This document shows positions 31,470-43,644 of a DNA stretch of 64,000 nucleotides, piece after piece; the stretch's first letter is position 1; each line of letters opens with the position of its first letter. A program made the translations under genes and the position numbers. The stretch covers positions 2,790,001 to 2,854,000 of the forward strand of contig NW_015622547.1 of assembly GCF_000835495.1 (NCBI RefSeq). The letters are read 5' to 3'. A model generated the notes under the pieces. It saw only the letters and a program-made list of their open reading frames with translations. It had not been told where the DNA came from and made no database searches. The stretch is from Cladophialophora immunda (lineage: Eukaryota > Ascomycota > Eurotiomycetes > Chaetothyriales > Herpotrichiellaceae).

Positions 31470-34400
31470 CACTCGCTGAGGACAAGGTCCTGGAGCTGGT
31501 TCCAGACGACGTGACTGAAGTTGTTGAAGGCGAAGCCGGTGATGAAGAAGTTGCTAAACCCGCAGAAGTTGTGGTTTTGGATGCGGTTGTAGTGCTCGAG
31601 GAGAAGGAAAATGAGCCAGGTGAAATTGACGAGGTTGTTGGCGACGCAGAGTTAGTACTGCTTCGGATCGAGGTCGTAGAAGTGCTCGAACTTGTAGGGC
31701 CAAGAGTGGTCAACGACGAGGCCGAGCGTGTAGTTGTTGACAAGGTCGAAGAGAATCCCGACGTCGTTGACGAGCTCAGAGACCGTGTCGAAACGGTGGT
31801 ATTGAATACAGTACTCGAAGACGATTGGCTCAAACTCGAGACCAAAGTCCTGCTAAATGACAACGTCGCAGACTGAACCGAGGAGGTGGAAAACGTGGAT
31901 GCACTTGTCGATGCCACCAAGGTCGAAGGTGCAATAGTCGATGTGATCAGTGTGGTAGTCCTCGTCACGCTCGAACTTGAACTCGAACTTGAACTCGAAC
32001 TTGAAGGCGCAACGTACTGGTACAGGCTTAGGCCGTTCGGCCCACCGCAAATGGTTGACGAGTTGCCAGCACAAGTCATGGAGCATCGTCCATCTGTAGC
32101 TGTAACGGAGCCAGCGCCCAGGCTGTTCCCACAGTAACACTCTTGACCGTATTCGACGGCGAAGTACGTAAAACCGGTGCAGTTTCCGGCACAATATTGC
32201 ACCGTCATGCCGTTTGAGGCGATTGCCTTGCCCGCCAAAGCACGACCAGGGATTTCCGTGTGGCAGTCGACATACTGGAAGTTACCGGCGCTGGGGACAA
32301 TGCTTGGGCCCGTCGGGTTTGATGGCGGTGGAGGAGTAGAAGAAGCGGTCCAGTTCACATTTTGATACAGAGTCAACCCATTTGGTCCTCCGCAGGTGAA
32401 GCTGGCGTTGCCTGAACATGCCATGTTGCAACGTCCGTCAGTCGCTGGAGCGCTACCTGAGCCCAAGATGTTCCCGCAATAGCATTCCCGCCCGTACTCG
32501 ACACCGAAATACTGATACTGTGTACAGTTGCTGGCGCATGTCTGCAAGGTAATGCTGTTGTCGGCAAGCGCAAAGGCACCGAGTGCGCGGCCTGGGATTT
32601 CAGTGTAGCAAGACTGGTAGGTGAAATTGCCAATTGTCGGCGGAATTGTTGGACCCGACGGCGGAGTGGGATTGTTGTTTCCTCCACCGGTTGAAGGCGG
32701 CGTATTCGGAAGGGTGCCGTTGCCATAGATGTACATGTTGAGACGGCTCGGACCTCCACAGTATTCCGTCTGGTTGTTGTTGCAGGTCATGCCGCAATCG
32801 GATGCACTGGCATTCACGGAGCCTGCTGCCAATGTATTTCCACAAAAGCACTGCCCACCGTATTCGACACCAGAGTACAAATAGCCTTGACAAGCTTGGA
32901 GACAAGAAGCCACAGTGTTGTTTGCGTTGGGCTGCACACTCAGTGCTCGAGAGTTGGATCCTTCGGTGTAGCAGCCCAAGCTATTGTATCCTAGAGTGCC
33001 AGGATTGACATATGGACCCGGGGCGTCGGTAGAATTGCCGTTCCACCGCGTGATGTCGCCGAAGAGGGAGATATATGAGCCAGCCCCATCGATGCCGTTG
33101 CCTCCACATATCTCATTGACGTTGCCGGTGCATCCAAAGTTGCAATTGGCGTCATCTACCACTGTCTTCGGTCGATTGTAGCCACACCAGCACTCCTGCT
33201 CATATTGTGTGCCAGCGAAGATGTACCCAGCTGCTGAGCACAAGGAAATGCACTGCTCATTAGTGTTGTTGGCCCCACTGTAGATGGCAGTCTGAAGTTG
33301 TCGGCCTGGATTATTCTCCTTGAAGCAGCCTCCGTATCTGTAGATGCCTTGCTGGGTGACCGGGTCCAATGGAGGTGCTTGTTCCGACACCGCATTGCAG
33401 AAGAATTGGATGTGCTGCTTCCCAAAATTCGGATCGTTCAGATTCATGGTCCATTGCGCAGTGCCATTGTAAGGGTCGACATTGATTTGACTCTTTGGGA
33501 CCGAGCAGAAGAGAGTCGCGGTGAGATTTTGTCCCGCGTAGACCAGGGTGCCCTCTGCAAGGTCGACCTGGTTGTTGGCGCCGATGATGCTTCCAGCAAT
33601 ACCGAAAGGAGGCTTGCTGACAGTCACGGACAGTGCCGCTGCGTTAGCAGAGCCGTTGTTGGTCAAACGCATCTTCAGATACCTACTGGTGTTCTCCGTG
33701 ACGTTGCCAAAAGTGAAGGCGGTAGTATTGTCGTATGAAACCCATCCCCCGTCAAGGCTCTGGAACTCGAGGACAGCATTCGGTTGATCTGACCCGGCTG
33801 CAAGGACGTCAATCACTTTGGTGCCGCCGTTGGACACAAATTGAACGAATGCGACGTAGTTGCCGGAGGATGGAGGGTTGAAGTTGATCGGGACGGTGAC
33901 AGCGCTGTTAGGAGGAACTGACGAAGGCATATTGTAGAATGTGAAAGCTGAAACCACGGTTGCTGCTTGCGTGCCATTAGGCGAGATCCAGGGTCCAGTC
34001 TCGCCAACAATGGAATACATAATATTGCTGATAGATAGAGGACTGTTTCCAAGATTGCTGATGACCACAGATTGGTTGACTCCGCCGGCCTGCTGTCCAG
34101 TAATGACACCGTTCCAGCTGACAGTGTTTGGAGTGACCATTAGCAGAGCAGCCTGACTCTGGCCAGTTCCTTTGAGCTGGACAGGGGTGTTGATGCTGAA
34201 GCCGGTAGCTTGCTGAGTTGTATTCAAGATCACTGAGGAAGACAGTGGGCCAACGGTTTGCGGGGTGAAGGTCGCTTGAAATGAAAACGATTGCCCTTGA
34301 GCGACTGTCAGAGGGAAGGTGGGCAACCCTCCAATAGCGAAGTTTGGATTTCCTGAAAGACTGGCAGCGGTGACTGTTACCGCAGTGTTGGCTGTACATT

Positions 34401-36385
34401 GCACAATCATTGGCGCTGTGGTTGTGTTGAGATTAGCTGTCCCAAATTGAAGACCTGTACAGTTCAGGGGCAAATTGACAGGCGCCCCGTAAGCATACAG
34501 ATAGCCAACTGTGGTGCCCTGGTAGACAATGCCATTTCCAAAGACTGGTCTGGTGAACTTGGTGGTTCCTGGTGTGACAAACGAGTTGATTTCCGTCATG
34601 AGTCCATTCTCGCCGGGGATGGCGTTGTAAATTCGAAGGTTAGACCCTTCGACATCCGACGTCCACACCAAGCCGGTTCCAGGCTGATCATTGAGCGAAG
34701 TGACAGTCCCGTGGCCGACGCCGAGGATGTAGGCATTCTTTTCGGGGGAATCTGCCACCTTGTTGAAATATGGCACGCCATCGTTGCAGGAGAATTTGAA
34801 CACGTGAGTCTGATACTGGATGACATTGATGTAGATATAACCACCTTCGAGTGGGTAAACACCAGCTCCAGCATAGACCGAGTTTTCGTTCTGATAGACT
34901 TGAATCACGTTGTCCAGCTTGTTCGGTCCATTTTGATAGCCTCCGAGGTTGTCGAGATTGAGCCAATAGGTCTTTCCGCTCTTTCCGGTAACGACACCGA
35001 TGCGTTGGACGTCGCCACAGGAGAATTGACTCGGGAGGAGTTCCAATGGCGATGTCCCGAGATCTGCGCCGAGTCAGCTTTTGTTTCGGCAGTGTGGGAA
35101 CCATTTCTACCTTTGTCAGCACCATCAAGTTGTGTTTTTTCCCAGGGCATGAAAAAGTCGACGACGGTCAGAGAACCATCGTCGTTGATTGCCATGTGGA
35201 CGGCAGCTTCTTCCAGTGACGTTGGTGGATTTCTGCCATTGACCGGTATCCCGTTGAGCTGAGAAGCATAACCATTGCCGGAAGCGAAGAACATAGAGCC
35301 TTTGTCGTCGCTCGCAAGACCACCACCAGACATCCACACACCCGCTCCTGGAACGTCAGGGCCGACTCCAGCTGCGTTGAGTTAGACACAATGTACCCTG
35401 ATCGCAGTCGTTGGAAACGCAGTGGTGACTTACCACCTTCGGTCGCAAATCTTTCCACGAGCTGTCCGGTGCTCTTGTGCCAGCCTACAATCCAGCCGGT
35501 GAAGTTGTACTGGACACTGTAACGATTTGGTCAGTCGTAAAACGAAAACCGCAGAAAGAGAGTATCATCCCTGATTCTAGCAGCAGGTAAAATGGAGGGA
35601 TACATACCAATGGCTAGCAAAACCGGCGTACACATAGTCACCTGTGTGAAGCAAACCAGGACGTTGATGATGAATCCCACCATTGAATGATCGAACGGGA
35701 TTGTTTCGAGCCACCATTCCCTCGAGGTTGACTGGAAAATTAGGTCTTTCGGAGAGGTCAACGGTGCTGATGGCGTGAACGTAATAGCGACCATTCGGGC
35801 GGCCAGTCGCTCCCGTAAGACTTTGATCAATGTACGTCTTGGACGTCATATACCATGTATCCTGGTCCGAAGTTAGAGTTTGAGATCGAGGAAAGGTAAA
35901 GAGTAACGTACCGTATCTGGATCAATGACACCTGTTGCCGTCACACCAACGGTCGGATTGATATCCACGCATCCGTCCAGATCGCTGACCAGGAATGGGC
36001 GATGGAGGTTCCGAGATGCAACGATGACACCAGTGTTTGCAACTATTTTGTACACATTGTTCTGGGTTGTTGCAACATAGACATATTGAACACCATCCGA
36101 GCCAGTATAGACCAGCGGCTGAGAGAATATCTGTTCGGGGACGTTCTGGCCATTGATGGGATATGCTCCGGGGAGAAGGGTCTTGAAGAGGAGCCCGAAT
36201 TGAGCACTGCCAACGACAGCGGGATCCATGTTGTGGTTGTTCTGGTAGCCGGTTCGGTCGTTTGATCCACCCCATGTAATGGTGTCTGTACTGGCAAGAG
36301 AGTCGGCATATTGTACGAACAAAACATTCAAGAAAAGGAAAATGGTAATGAGTGACGGTGCGGAAAAGAAAGCGAAAGAGACCAT
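30577..36385 (-). CDS. Large secreted protein: propeller-like N terminus, Ig-like region, six WSC domains
   Basis: Five exons on the minus strand: 36385-35912, 35861-35608, 35516-35434, 35371-35111 and 35063-30577, giving 1852 residues. A signal peptide (FFSAPSLITIFLFLNVLF) starts the protein. Residues about 30-480 look like a PQQ-type beta-propeller (TWGGSNDRTGYQNNH; VYVATTQNNVYKI; GVWMSGGGLASDDKGSMFFA). Then come Ig-like/ASH-type beta segments (about 500-850). Four WSC domains follow, with motifs such as YEQECWCGYN, YGRECYCGN and CGGPNGL. A Ser/Thr-rich linker of about 300 residues leads to two more WSC domains, the last ending at the C terminus. WSC domains bind carbohydrate and occur in wall sensors and secreted oxidases. 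There is no membrane span or GPI signal, so secretion into or onto the wall is inferred. Enzymatic activity is not established. Confidence 0.9.
31439..31475 (-). repeat. Hexanucleotide repeat coding Ser-Thr in the WSC linker
   Basis: The unit GCTCGT is repeated about five times on the plus strand and codes for alternating Ser and Thr on the minus strand. It lies inside the Ser/Thr-rich linker and may vary in copy number between strains. Confidence 0.8.
31970..32006 (-). repeat. 12-base repeat coding a serine run in the WSC linker
   Basis: The unit CTCGAACTTGAA occurs about three times in tandem on the plus strand and codes for a run of Ser on the minus strand just after the fourth WSC domain. 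Confidence 0.75.
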
Positions 36386-38179
36386 GGTTACAAGCGAGTG
36401 TTAGAAGAGTAAACGAGTGACTAAGGCAGAATGGACAGTAAACGAGTGGATGAAGAGCTTGTGCAAAATCTCAAAGAGAAGAGGGAAGCAGTCTGTGTAA
36501 TATCATGGCCACAAATGCCCTCTTTGGGAGAGATTATAGGCAGCTTCATCTAGGCCTCGTCATCTGGATCGCGGTCTCGGCCATAAGGCCAAGTTCAGAT
36601 AGCGGAGGACATTGCGAACCGGCCTGCAAATCTCGATCAGGCAAGCATTGGAATAAAATTGAATCAGGGGTCAGGTTCTGGGCTTTCAACAGACACCTGG
36701 ATGCAATGGGTCTGTATATTCGATTTCAGGAGCAACATAGACCACCCGAGCGCTTCCGGTTAAGTGATACTGGTGGTAAATGCAAAACGCTAGGCAAGCA
36801 AGGAGTACTCGGTCCTGGCAATCAATGTCGCAGCTTCTATAGGGCAGAGCTGATAGTAGGCCAATTCCAGACGTTATATCAACAGCCAGTCTGAAGCAAG
36901 CCGTCAGAAAGGGTCGGGATGGAAAAAGACCTGTCAACTCTTGAAAAGGGGACCTGGAACATTGCTCGAGGGGTGGTGCGTAGGGGCAAGCCACATGTCC
37001 AGCGTGTTGGCGCGTCCCCTTTGCAGCACAGGCGTACAGCTCATTTCACTGTAACGAATAGGTCTGAAGGCAGACCGTAATGAGAATTCGGAAGTGGTCC
37101 AGAGGCCGCGAAGACATCACATATTGTGAGGATGGGGGATATATAATTAGGAATCATGGTTCACACATTGCGTGCTGGACGACGCAAGGAGTGGCAACGT
37201 GCACGGACCACCTGCCCAACCGCGACATGCCAAGACGCTAGGACGAGCTATGCCAGTAAGATATTAGCGGCTAGCTACGGAATATTACAAGTACGTCTCG
37301 ACTACTCGGTACAATGTACCCAGTGCTCGATACCTGCCATTCTACAACACCAGACATGTCAACGTCGAATTCACCTTCCTGTTAAACTTCTCATCCTCTC
37401 CGCTGAGCCTTGCTCATAGTCGCATCAGAATTCTATTTGCTCAGGCATATGAGCATGGCAAGAAGCACTGGCGACATGGGCACTAGAAAGAGAGAGAGAC
37501 ACCACTCACAATTGTACGGCAGTGCTGACTAACGTTTTGGTTACAGAATGGAAGAAACTCTCGTCCTTAGGTAAGAAATCGAGGTCATTTACAGGTCCTG
37601 GGATCTACAGTGGAGTTGTGATTGTTGGTTTCTTCGTCTCTCACTGCGCGCAGCTTCGGTGCGACGTATGAGGCAGGAAGTTAGGTAAGCTTTGCCAATG
37701 CTACTGGTGCTGTGCTTAATTCTCTGTGGCTCCTGTTGATAAGAGGCTGAACAGGACTCCCCGTGGACTAAGAATTAGCATTGCTATGGCCATTGGGTGG
37801 CGCAAGATGCACGTCGTCGCATGCTTCCCAATTCGGACCCTGCCATTAACCGCGACTCGCACTGAACCTATCCAAACACTTGGATAAGCTGGGGCGTTAA
37901 ACACCAAAGCATCCGTGCTTTTACTCCAAACGGCTAATCAGTGGCCGTGGTCTGATGCATTGCTTTCCACGTGAAACCCACACCTTTTCTGCATCCAGAC
38001 AGTTACATATGCAAACCTCTGGCGAACACGAATGATCTCGATGGGGGCGGAAATGGCTCGAGCTCGGCTAATAAGGACCCTATGCCAGCGAGGGCGGTCG
38101 AGAACAGCGAACCTGCAACACCTGTCTCTGGTGGATGACAGACGTTCACTCAGAATCTCATCAGCGCCGGAGCGACGCC
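36386..38179. promoter_or_regulatory. Divergent promoter region, WSC gene / regulator-like copy B
   Basis: About 1.8 kb between divergent starts, long for this window. No frame resembles a protein family. The in-frame ATG at 38135 could add 15 residues to the next gene. An upstream regulatory region shared by the WSC gene and copy B is likely from position alone. Confidence 0.45.
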
Positions 38180-39922
38180 ATGGCTCAGATCAACATCACG
38201 TTCCTGCCTGTGCTTGAACAAGGCAGTTCGCAACGGGTGCGCGAGCTACACCAGGCGACCGCTAGGTCTCATGCGGCCAGACTATCGCACAAGTGGCGAA
38301 AGCAGAAGCGATCCGACGTGGAGAACGCGAACCGCCAACGTCAGCATGTTGCCGAGGAGTCACAGCCGCCAGGCGCGAGCGAGGCAGCATGGAACCAGGC
38401 CTTGGTCTCGCCGGGTCTGGTTTCGATCCTGCAAAAGGGCAACTCGGACCCATTCAACGCCCTCGCGATCCATGTCACCCCGCGCGTCAACCAGATCTTG
38501 ACCTTCTTTAAGCACGGCTATCTGCCGATGATCTATCCGGCCTTCATGGGCTCGGAGGATGCCATCCGACGGATCGAGGCGTTGCAGAATCAGGAATACC
38601 GAGACGGGGTCCTGGCGCTCCGCCTTGAGTGCAGCGCCCAAGCTCTCCTCTTCATCAACGTGGCCTTCATGATCAAAATCAGCCCCCATCGGGGTTTGGA
38701 GGACGAGGCGCTCCTGCTCAAGCACCAAAGCATCAAGGCTCTCCGCCGGGAATTGGTCAAGGGCAGCGCCGGCCAGACCCAGTCCCTCGTCCTGGACAGC
38801 GTGTCGATGCTGTTCCGCGGGGCTCTGATTGCCGGAGACCTGGACGAAGCGGCGCTCCACGCCAACACGTTGCGAAAGCTGCTCGAGCAAAAGTACGACC
38901 AGGAGGGCGGCGTGGCCGACCTCGGCTTCCTCCTGCGCGTCCTCTACCAGAACAAGCAGCTGTCGGTCTTCCGCTTCTCACTCTCCGCCTTCGACGTCGA
39001 GGAATGGGTCCCCAAAGTGCTCGCGGCCTATCTCGAGCCGTCCAAGGCCTACCTGGAACCCTACCGGCAAGCCATGCTCCGCCGACTCGACCCCTGTGTC
39101 TCTGCGAAGCCACTCCGCGCCTTGTTCGTCGAGATGCTCCTCGGGGACCACATGCTGGGTCTGCCCGCGGAATCGCATCCGGGGGAGCAGCTGTTCGGCA
39201 TGGTCCAAGTCTGGATCCACATCCAGGGCACCATCCTGCACAGCCGCCTGGTCGACTTCATCCTGAAGACCTCGGCCTTGCACGGCCTCGACTTCGACCC
39301 GGCCACGGAACCGCCGCTGCCGAGCCCGCGCCAGAACCTCTACTGGCAGACCCAGCGGGTGCTCGCGCTCACGTTCCTGATCATGTTCGAGTTCAACCGG
39401 ACGAACCTGGAGTCCGTGCAGACCGTCTTCGTCAACGCGCGGGACTTCCTCGCCCGCCTCAGATCCGCCCTGTCGCTGACCATGCACGCTGCAGAGCTCG
39501 CTCGTCACCCCACTGACGGCTCCAGTCGCGAGAGTGACTTCACGGGAGGACCACCTCACGGCGAGCACCACAACGCCCTGCTCTACGCTCTTTGCGTCGG
39601 CAGCTGGACGGAGAAAAAACACAATCCCACGTCCTTACCGTACCACGGCAACGGCGATGGTACCGGAAACAGGGGCAGCGGCAGCAGCGGCAACGGTGAC
39701 GATAGTGGCAACCGCAGTGGCAGCGGCGGCGGCGGCACTGACCTTGGCAATGAGGACGACAATACCTGGTGGTTCGCGACGAACCTCGCGCGGCATGCAA
39801 GACAGATTGGTTTGACGGACTGGCAGGAGGTGAAAAGCATCTTGCACTGTTTCTACGACGTCGATGCGTACATGCCCGGTCTTGACAAGTGGGTGAATCA
39901 ACTCCTTGCTGGGGGTACCTAG
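38180..39922 (+). CDS. Regulator-like protein without zinc cluster, copy B
   Basis: Single exon of 580 codons from the ATG at 38180, chosen because AQINITFLPV aligns with the start of copy A; an in-frame ATG at 38135 is an alternative. As in copy A there is a basic helix (ARSHAARLSHKWRKQKR), then NSDPFNALAIHVTPRVNQIL and a long helical region. Near the C terminus is an inserted Gly/Ser/Asn-rich repeat (about residues 498-530), then the end NTWWFATNLARHARQIGLTD. No Zn2Cys6 motif. GC-rich at third positions. Together with copy A it brackets the WSC gene, both in the same orientation, which suggests an old local duplication. Role unknown; a regulatory role is inferred only from the family resemblance. 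Confidence 0.8.
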   Translation: MAQINITFLPVLEQGSSQRVRELHQATARSHAARLSHKWRKQKRSDVENANRQRQHVAEESQPPGASEAAWNQALVSPGLVSILQKGNSDPFNALAIHVTPRVNQILTFFKHGYLPMIYPAFMGSEDAIRRIEALQNQEYRDGVLALRLECSAQALLFINVAFMIKISPHRGLEDEALLLKHQSIKALRRELVKGSAGQTQSLVLDSVSMLFRGALIAGDLDEAALHANTLRKLLEQKYDQEGGVADLGFLLRVLYQNKQLSVFRFSLSAFDVEEWVPKVLAAYLEPSKAYLEPYRQAMLRRLDPCVSAKPLRALFVEMLLGDHMLGLPAESHPGEQLFGMVQVWIHIQGTILHSRLVDFILKTSALHGLDFDPATEPPLPSPRQNLYWQTQRVLALTFLIMFEFNRTNLESVQTVFVNARDFLARLRSALSLTMHAAELARHPTDGSSRESDFTGGPPHGEHHNALLYALCVGSWTEKKHNPTSLPYHGNGDGTGNRGSGSSGNGDDSGNRSGSGGGGTDLGNEDDNTWWFATNLARHARQIGLTDWQEVKSILHCFYDVDAYMPGLDKWVNQLLAGGT

Positions 39923-39985
39923 ATGATCGGTACGAGGAGGATGGCAGTAAGTGAGTCCAGCCATTCCACCACGTGTTAGATGAGG

Positions 39986-40017
<32 letters not shown>

Positions 40018-40566
40018 CAGCCAGCTATGTAGCCGTGATTATATGCCGCAGAGTTATTACCCTCAGGGATGTGGGTGGACGGACAGATGGGTTAGGCGAT
40101 GCTGGGACTGGGGAAAAAAAAGTACCGATTATAATAATGGTACGGGGTCCTCATCGAAAAATGGAAATGAATGGATGGGGGACCATTTTGATTCTCTGGT
40201 TCTGATTCCGTACCCGTTTCCTGATACGAATATAGCCTTCTCCCATGGCCTCCCTAGTAAGCGCACAAGAGAAAGCAACATGCCATTTAATATAGTCTCG
40301 GAGCGAGCAACCAGGCCCTGGAACCTCACTTTGGCAAATGTTCCTTCTGATCCCGCATCTCCTCGCCGAAATGGGCTTCACGCTCACCATTCATATGAGT
40401 AGCCGGTCATATCACCATTCTGACCAAGGAAGCAGGCTCTAGCACACGGTTGTCATAGCAAAGCCGATCCACCCGAGCAGCATCTGTGGAGCGATCCAAA
40501 CCAGGCCAACCGCTGCGTCAATAAACCATCGCCTGCCAGCATGTCGGCGCATGCATGGTTTGCCCC
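39923..40566. other. Intergenic between convergent genes
   Basis: About 640 bases between the 3' ends of copy B and the P450 gene. Contains the GATT microsatellite listed separately. No gene seen. Confidence 0.5.
39987..40017 (+). repeat. GATT tetranucleotide microsatellite
   Basis: Seven perfect GATT copies followed by GAT, about 65 bases after the stop of copy B. Confidence 0.9.
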
Positions 40567-42256
40567 CTACTCAACCGCCGGCTTGCACCGCACTTTGAGA
40601 TGATTCTCCCCGTAAAAGTTCGGCAAGAAGGAGTCGCGAAAGCGCAAGTCCGCGGGCGGGCAGTCCCCGTCGATCTCCAAGCGCTCGAAGCGCCGCAACA
40701 TGGTGGCAAAGGCGACGTACAGCTCGCACCACGCGAGGTTGATGCCCAGGCACGACCTCGGGCCCCGGCTGAAGGCGACGAGATTGGACTCGAGGTCTCT
40801 GCCCGCGGAGGTGCTGCTACGGAGCCATCTTTGGGGCATGAATGCGGTTGGATTGTCGAATATGGTCGCGGAAGAGTGGACAAAGATGCCTGAGATACCG
40901 ACGACAGTGCCCGGGGGGATGCGATGCGAGGCGATGGTTGCACCTTTGGCTGGGACGACGCGAAGGAGAGGAGACACCACGCCTGGCGCCACACGCAGAG
41001 ACTCTTTGATGGTCGCGGTGAGTAACGGGAGAGACTCGAATGTCTCAAAAGAGCTCGGAGGAGTCGCCAGATCCGGCCAGACGGAACGGACCTCGTCGCG
41101 GAGAGATTGGTAGAGGTCATGATTTGATGCCTGCAAAATGTGATTGAAGCCGACCATCAAAGTATTTCCGACGGTGTCACCGCCTCCGAACATTAAAGCT
41201 TGGGCCTCTTCATACAGAGATTGCTTGTTCGGGATCGTTTGACCTTTGTGCGCTTCAGGATCGAGGAGTCGATGATAAATGATAGGGTGCGGGGCTTCTT
41301 TGAGTATGCCTGGATTCGCGGTAACTTCGTCGACTTGGGTTCGTAAGATGACTTGAAGACGCGTCAAGCCTGCTGTCTCGGGTGAGGCTTTTATGGCGAT
41401 ATTGGGCGGGAGAGAAAAGACGAATTTGCGGAACCAAGGCAGATGCTTGAATTGGATAAAAGCCGGCCCGGATGCTTCCATCGCTTCAATGATAGGGGCA
41501 TTGTAGCCAGGAACATCGATGGCGTTGACAGATTTGGCGAAGCAGAAACTAGTAATGGTGTCCATGGTAAAGCATCGGAAGGCGAAGAACAAGTCCGACG
41601 ACTTTCCTGCCGCGAAGTCCTCAGAGAGTCTCTGCACGAGATGGTCCATCTTGAGGGCAAGAGAGTCAGACAGCTCTCCACAGAGATTCCGTCTTTACTT
41701 ACATTCTTCCGGACAAGGGACTGCATCTGGAGAATATTTCGTCTGGAGAAGAGCGGCTGCAAGACATCCTTGCGCTGCTTGGCCTCGTGATATTGGAGGA
41801 AGCCAAACGAGGAGTGATCCTCGCCAAAGCATTCGTACAATCCCTTGTCCTTGTCCCAGCGGTTCACATTGTTGTAGACATCGTGGTACGCTTGGGGGTT
41901 AGAGAAATGGAGCTTTCAGAGATCAGTCAAGGAAGCAGCAAAGTGTCGGCGAAGTTTGTCTAGACCTCGTTTGGGGCAACACGAATCACGTCTCCTTGGT
42001 GCCATGTTAGTGCCATCCATCTCGCAGGTGTCGTTGACTTGCCATAGCGTTGATGCAGCTCAACCAGGACATCAGTCCAGCTTCTCTGTAGGAATAGCTC
42101 GACATAAGTCTTGTACCACCCTGATGCCTGGGCTGCAAGGGGACCTGGATAACTGCGGAGGGGATGGAGAAGGACGTTGTACCAGAGTTGGGCGATCTGG
42201 AGGAACAGCCAGGCGAGGGTCGCCAGTAGGGCAACTGAAAGAAGAATGTTCCACAT
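40567..42256 (-). CDS. Cytochrome P450 monooxygenase
   Basis: Four exons on the minus strand: 42256-42043, 41994-41966, 41912-41703 and 41649-40567, giving 511 residues, the usual length for a microsomal P450. An N-terminal membrane anchor (LLSVALLATLAWLFLQIA) is followed by the proline-rich hinge HPLRSYPGPLA. The I-helix oxygen site is FGGGDTV (about 305-311), ExxR is KESLR (Glu367, Arg370) and the heme loop is FSRGPRSCLG with Cys451. Intron 1 has a GC donor (G|GCAAGT) with a CTAAC branch point; removing it restores YGDVIRVAPNE, the conserved sequence after the first helix. General resemblance is to fungal P450s of the trichodiene-oxygenase-like type; the substrate is unknown. It lies in the endoplasmic reticulum membrane and needs a reductase partner encoded elsewhere. 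Confidence 0.93.
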
Positions 42257-43644
42257 ATTGCGGATGTATTGATCCGCATCACCCTCACGAGGAGTCGCGT
42301 GGAAGTGTTCCGAAGCAGCTGTTCAGAAGAGTCTGATTCAGAGCTTGAGGCATAAACCTAGAGGTTGCAATTGAGGGCCAGCATTTCGACATGCCCCTAG
42401 CGCCATCATCCCCCCGTCTGCGCAGATGCAACGGTGAGAACCAATCCGAGGTTGGCTTGTCTGGTGGTTGTCAGATAACGAGCCGTCACGGCGATGTGGT
42501 GTTGCACTTGACAAGCGCCCAAACACCGACGAAGCTTTAGCGGACGCTCCACTGACCCCGCTTGACCAGATGCTTATCTCGAGCGCCAATCGATCTGCCG
42601 AGGGGAGGAGGCGGTCGTGCAGCAAGAGTCCAGCTTGAGATAGCAGCTCGCAGGTGTCGGGGCCAGAACAAGACACACAATCCCGGTCCTTGGTTCAGTC
42701 GCTTGCTTCACGGACAGTGATGACCGTATTCGCGGGAAAAAGATCCAGAGAACAGGGACTGTCGGCGATCCGATCCATGGATCGTCGCAACACCGATGAT
42801 CAGGGTCGGTCTCAGTGTCTGCTTCTTTTGCGGTCTTCTCAATTCTTTGTCGCCTATTCCCACGCCACGAGACTTGGAAAGAGAGGACAGAACACAAGAT
42901 TACAGGCCATGGTGTGATATTTGTATTGGCAAACACACCCAAGAATGCATACCAAGAGGCTATGCTGTGATGTGTGCGATGGCTCAATCATGGGATCGCG
43001 GGGAAAGGCCCAGGACGCGGCCAATGAATCGAGCGTGTCGTTGGGCGTGTTTCGTGTCGGTTCGCCAAGTGACGCAGCCTAGAACACACACGGCGAGGTG
43101 TGTGAGCCCTACCAAGCGAGCAGGTTATCGAGGGACATGTACGAGGCAGAGATGTGCCTGCGTCTCGAGGACCACGCCCACAGACACCCACAAATACCCA
43201 TGACGTTGGCCTCCAATCGAAAACACCCCAAACAAAACCAGTCACCAGATCCTGGCGCCACTCAATTCTCCCTCCCTGTCCATCTCGGTCTTCGTTCCTG
43301 AATCCACCATCATCTCGAATGCCTCTGAAACTTGAAAAGGACGGCCCACTCGACCTCATAATACATGTTGAGCATCCAGGATCCTCTTCCCGCGGCAACG
43401 CAACTCTGGCCAAACTCCGCCTTACCGGCTCTCATCCCGCCTGGCCCATCTCTCCCGGACCAGTTGAATCATTTTTCAGTCAACAAGTGAAAGAACAGCA
43501 AGTCGACTTTTAAAGCGACATCTCACACGCGAAGCATTTCTCTCCTCTCACTGTCACCATCTCAAGACTCCAAAGAGAAACAAAACAAAGGAGCAAAAAC
43601 ACCCCGACACGCAGAGGCAAATAACACACCCCGGACAAAAAACG
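42257..43644. promoter_or_regulatory. Divergent intergenic region, P450 / small charged protein
   Basis: About 1.4 kb with no recognisable gene on either strand. It must hold both promoters. No repeat stands out. Confidence 0.45.

Noticed and set aside
31235..31876. Plus-strand open frame of 213 codons, Val/Leu/Glu-rich
   Set aside because: It is the complement of the Ser/Thr-rich linker of the WSC protein; the repeats make it low complexity.
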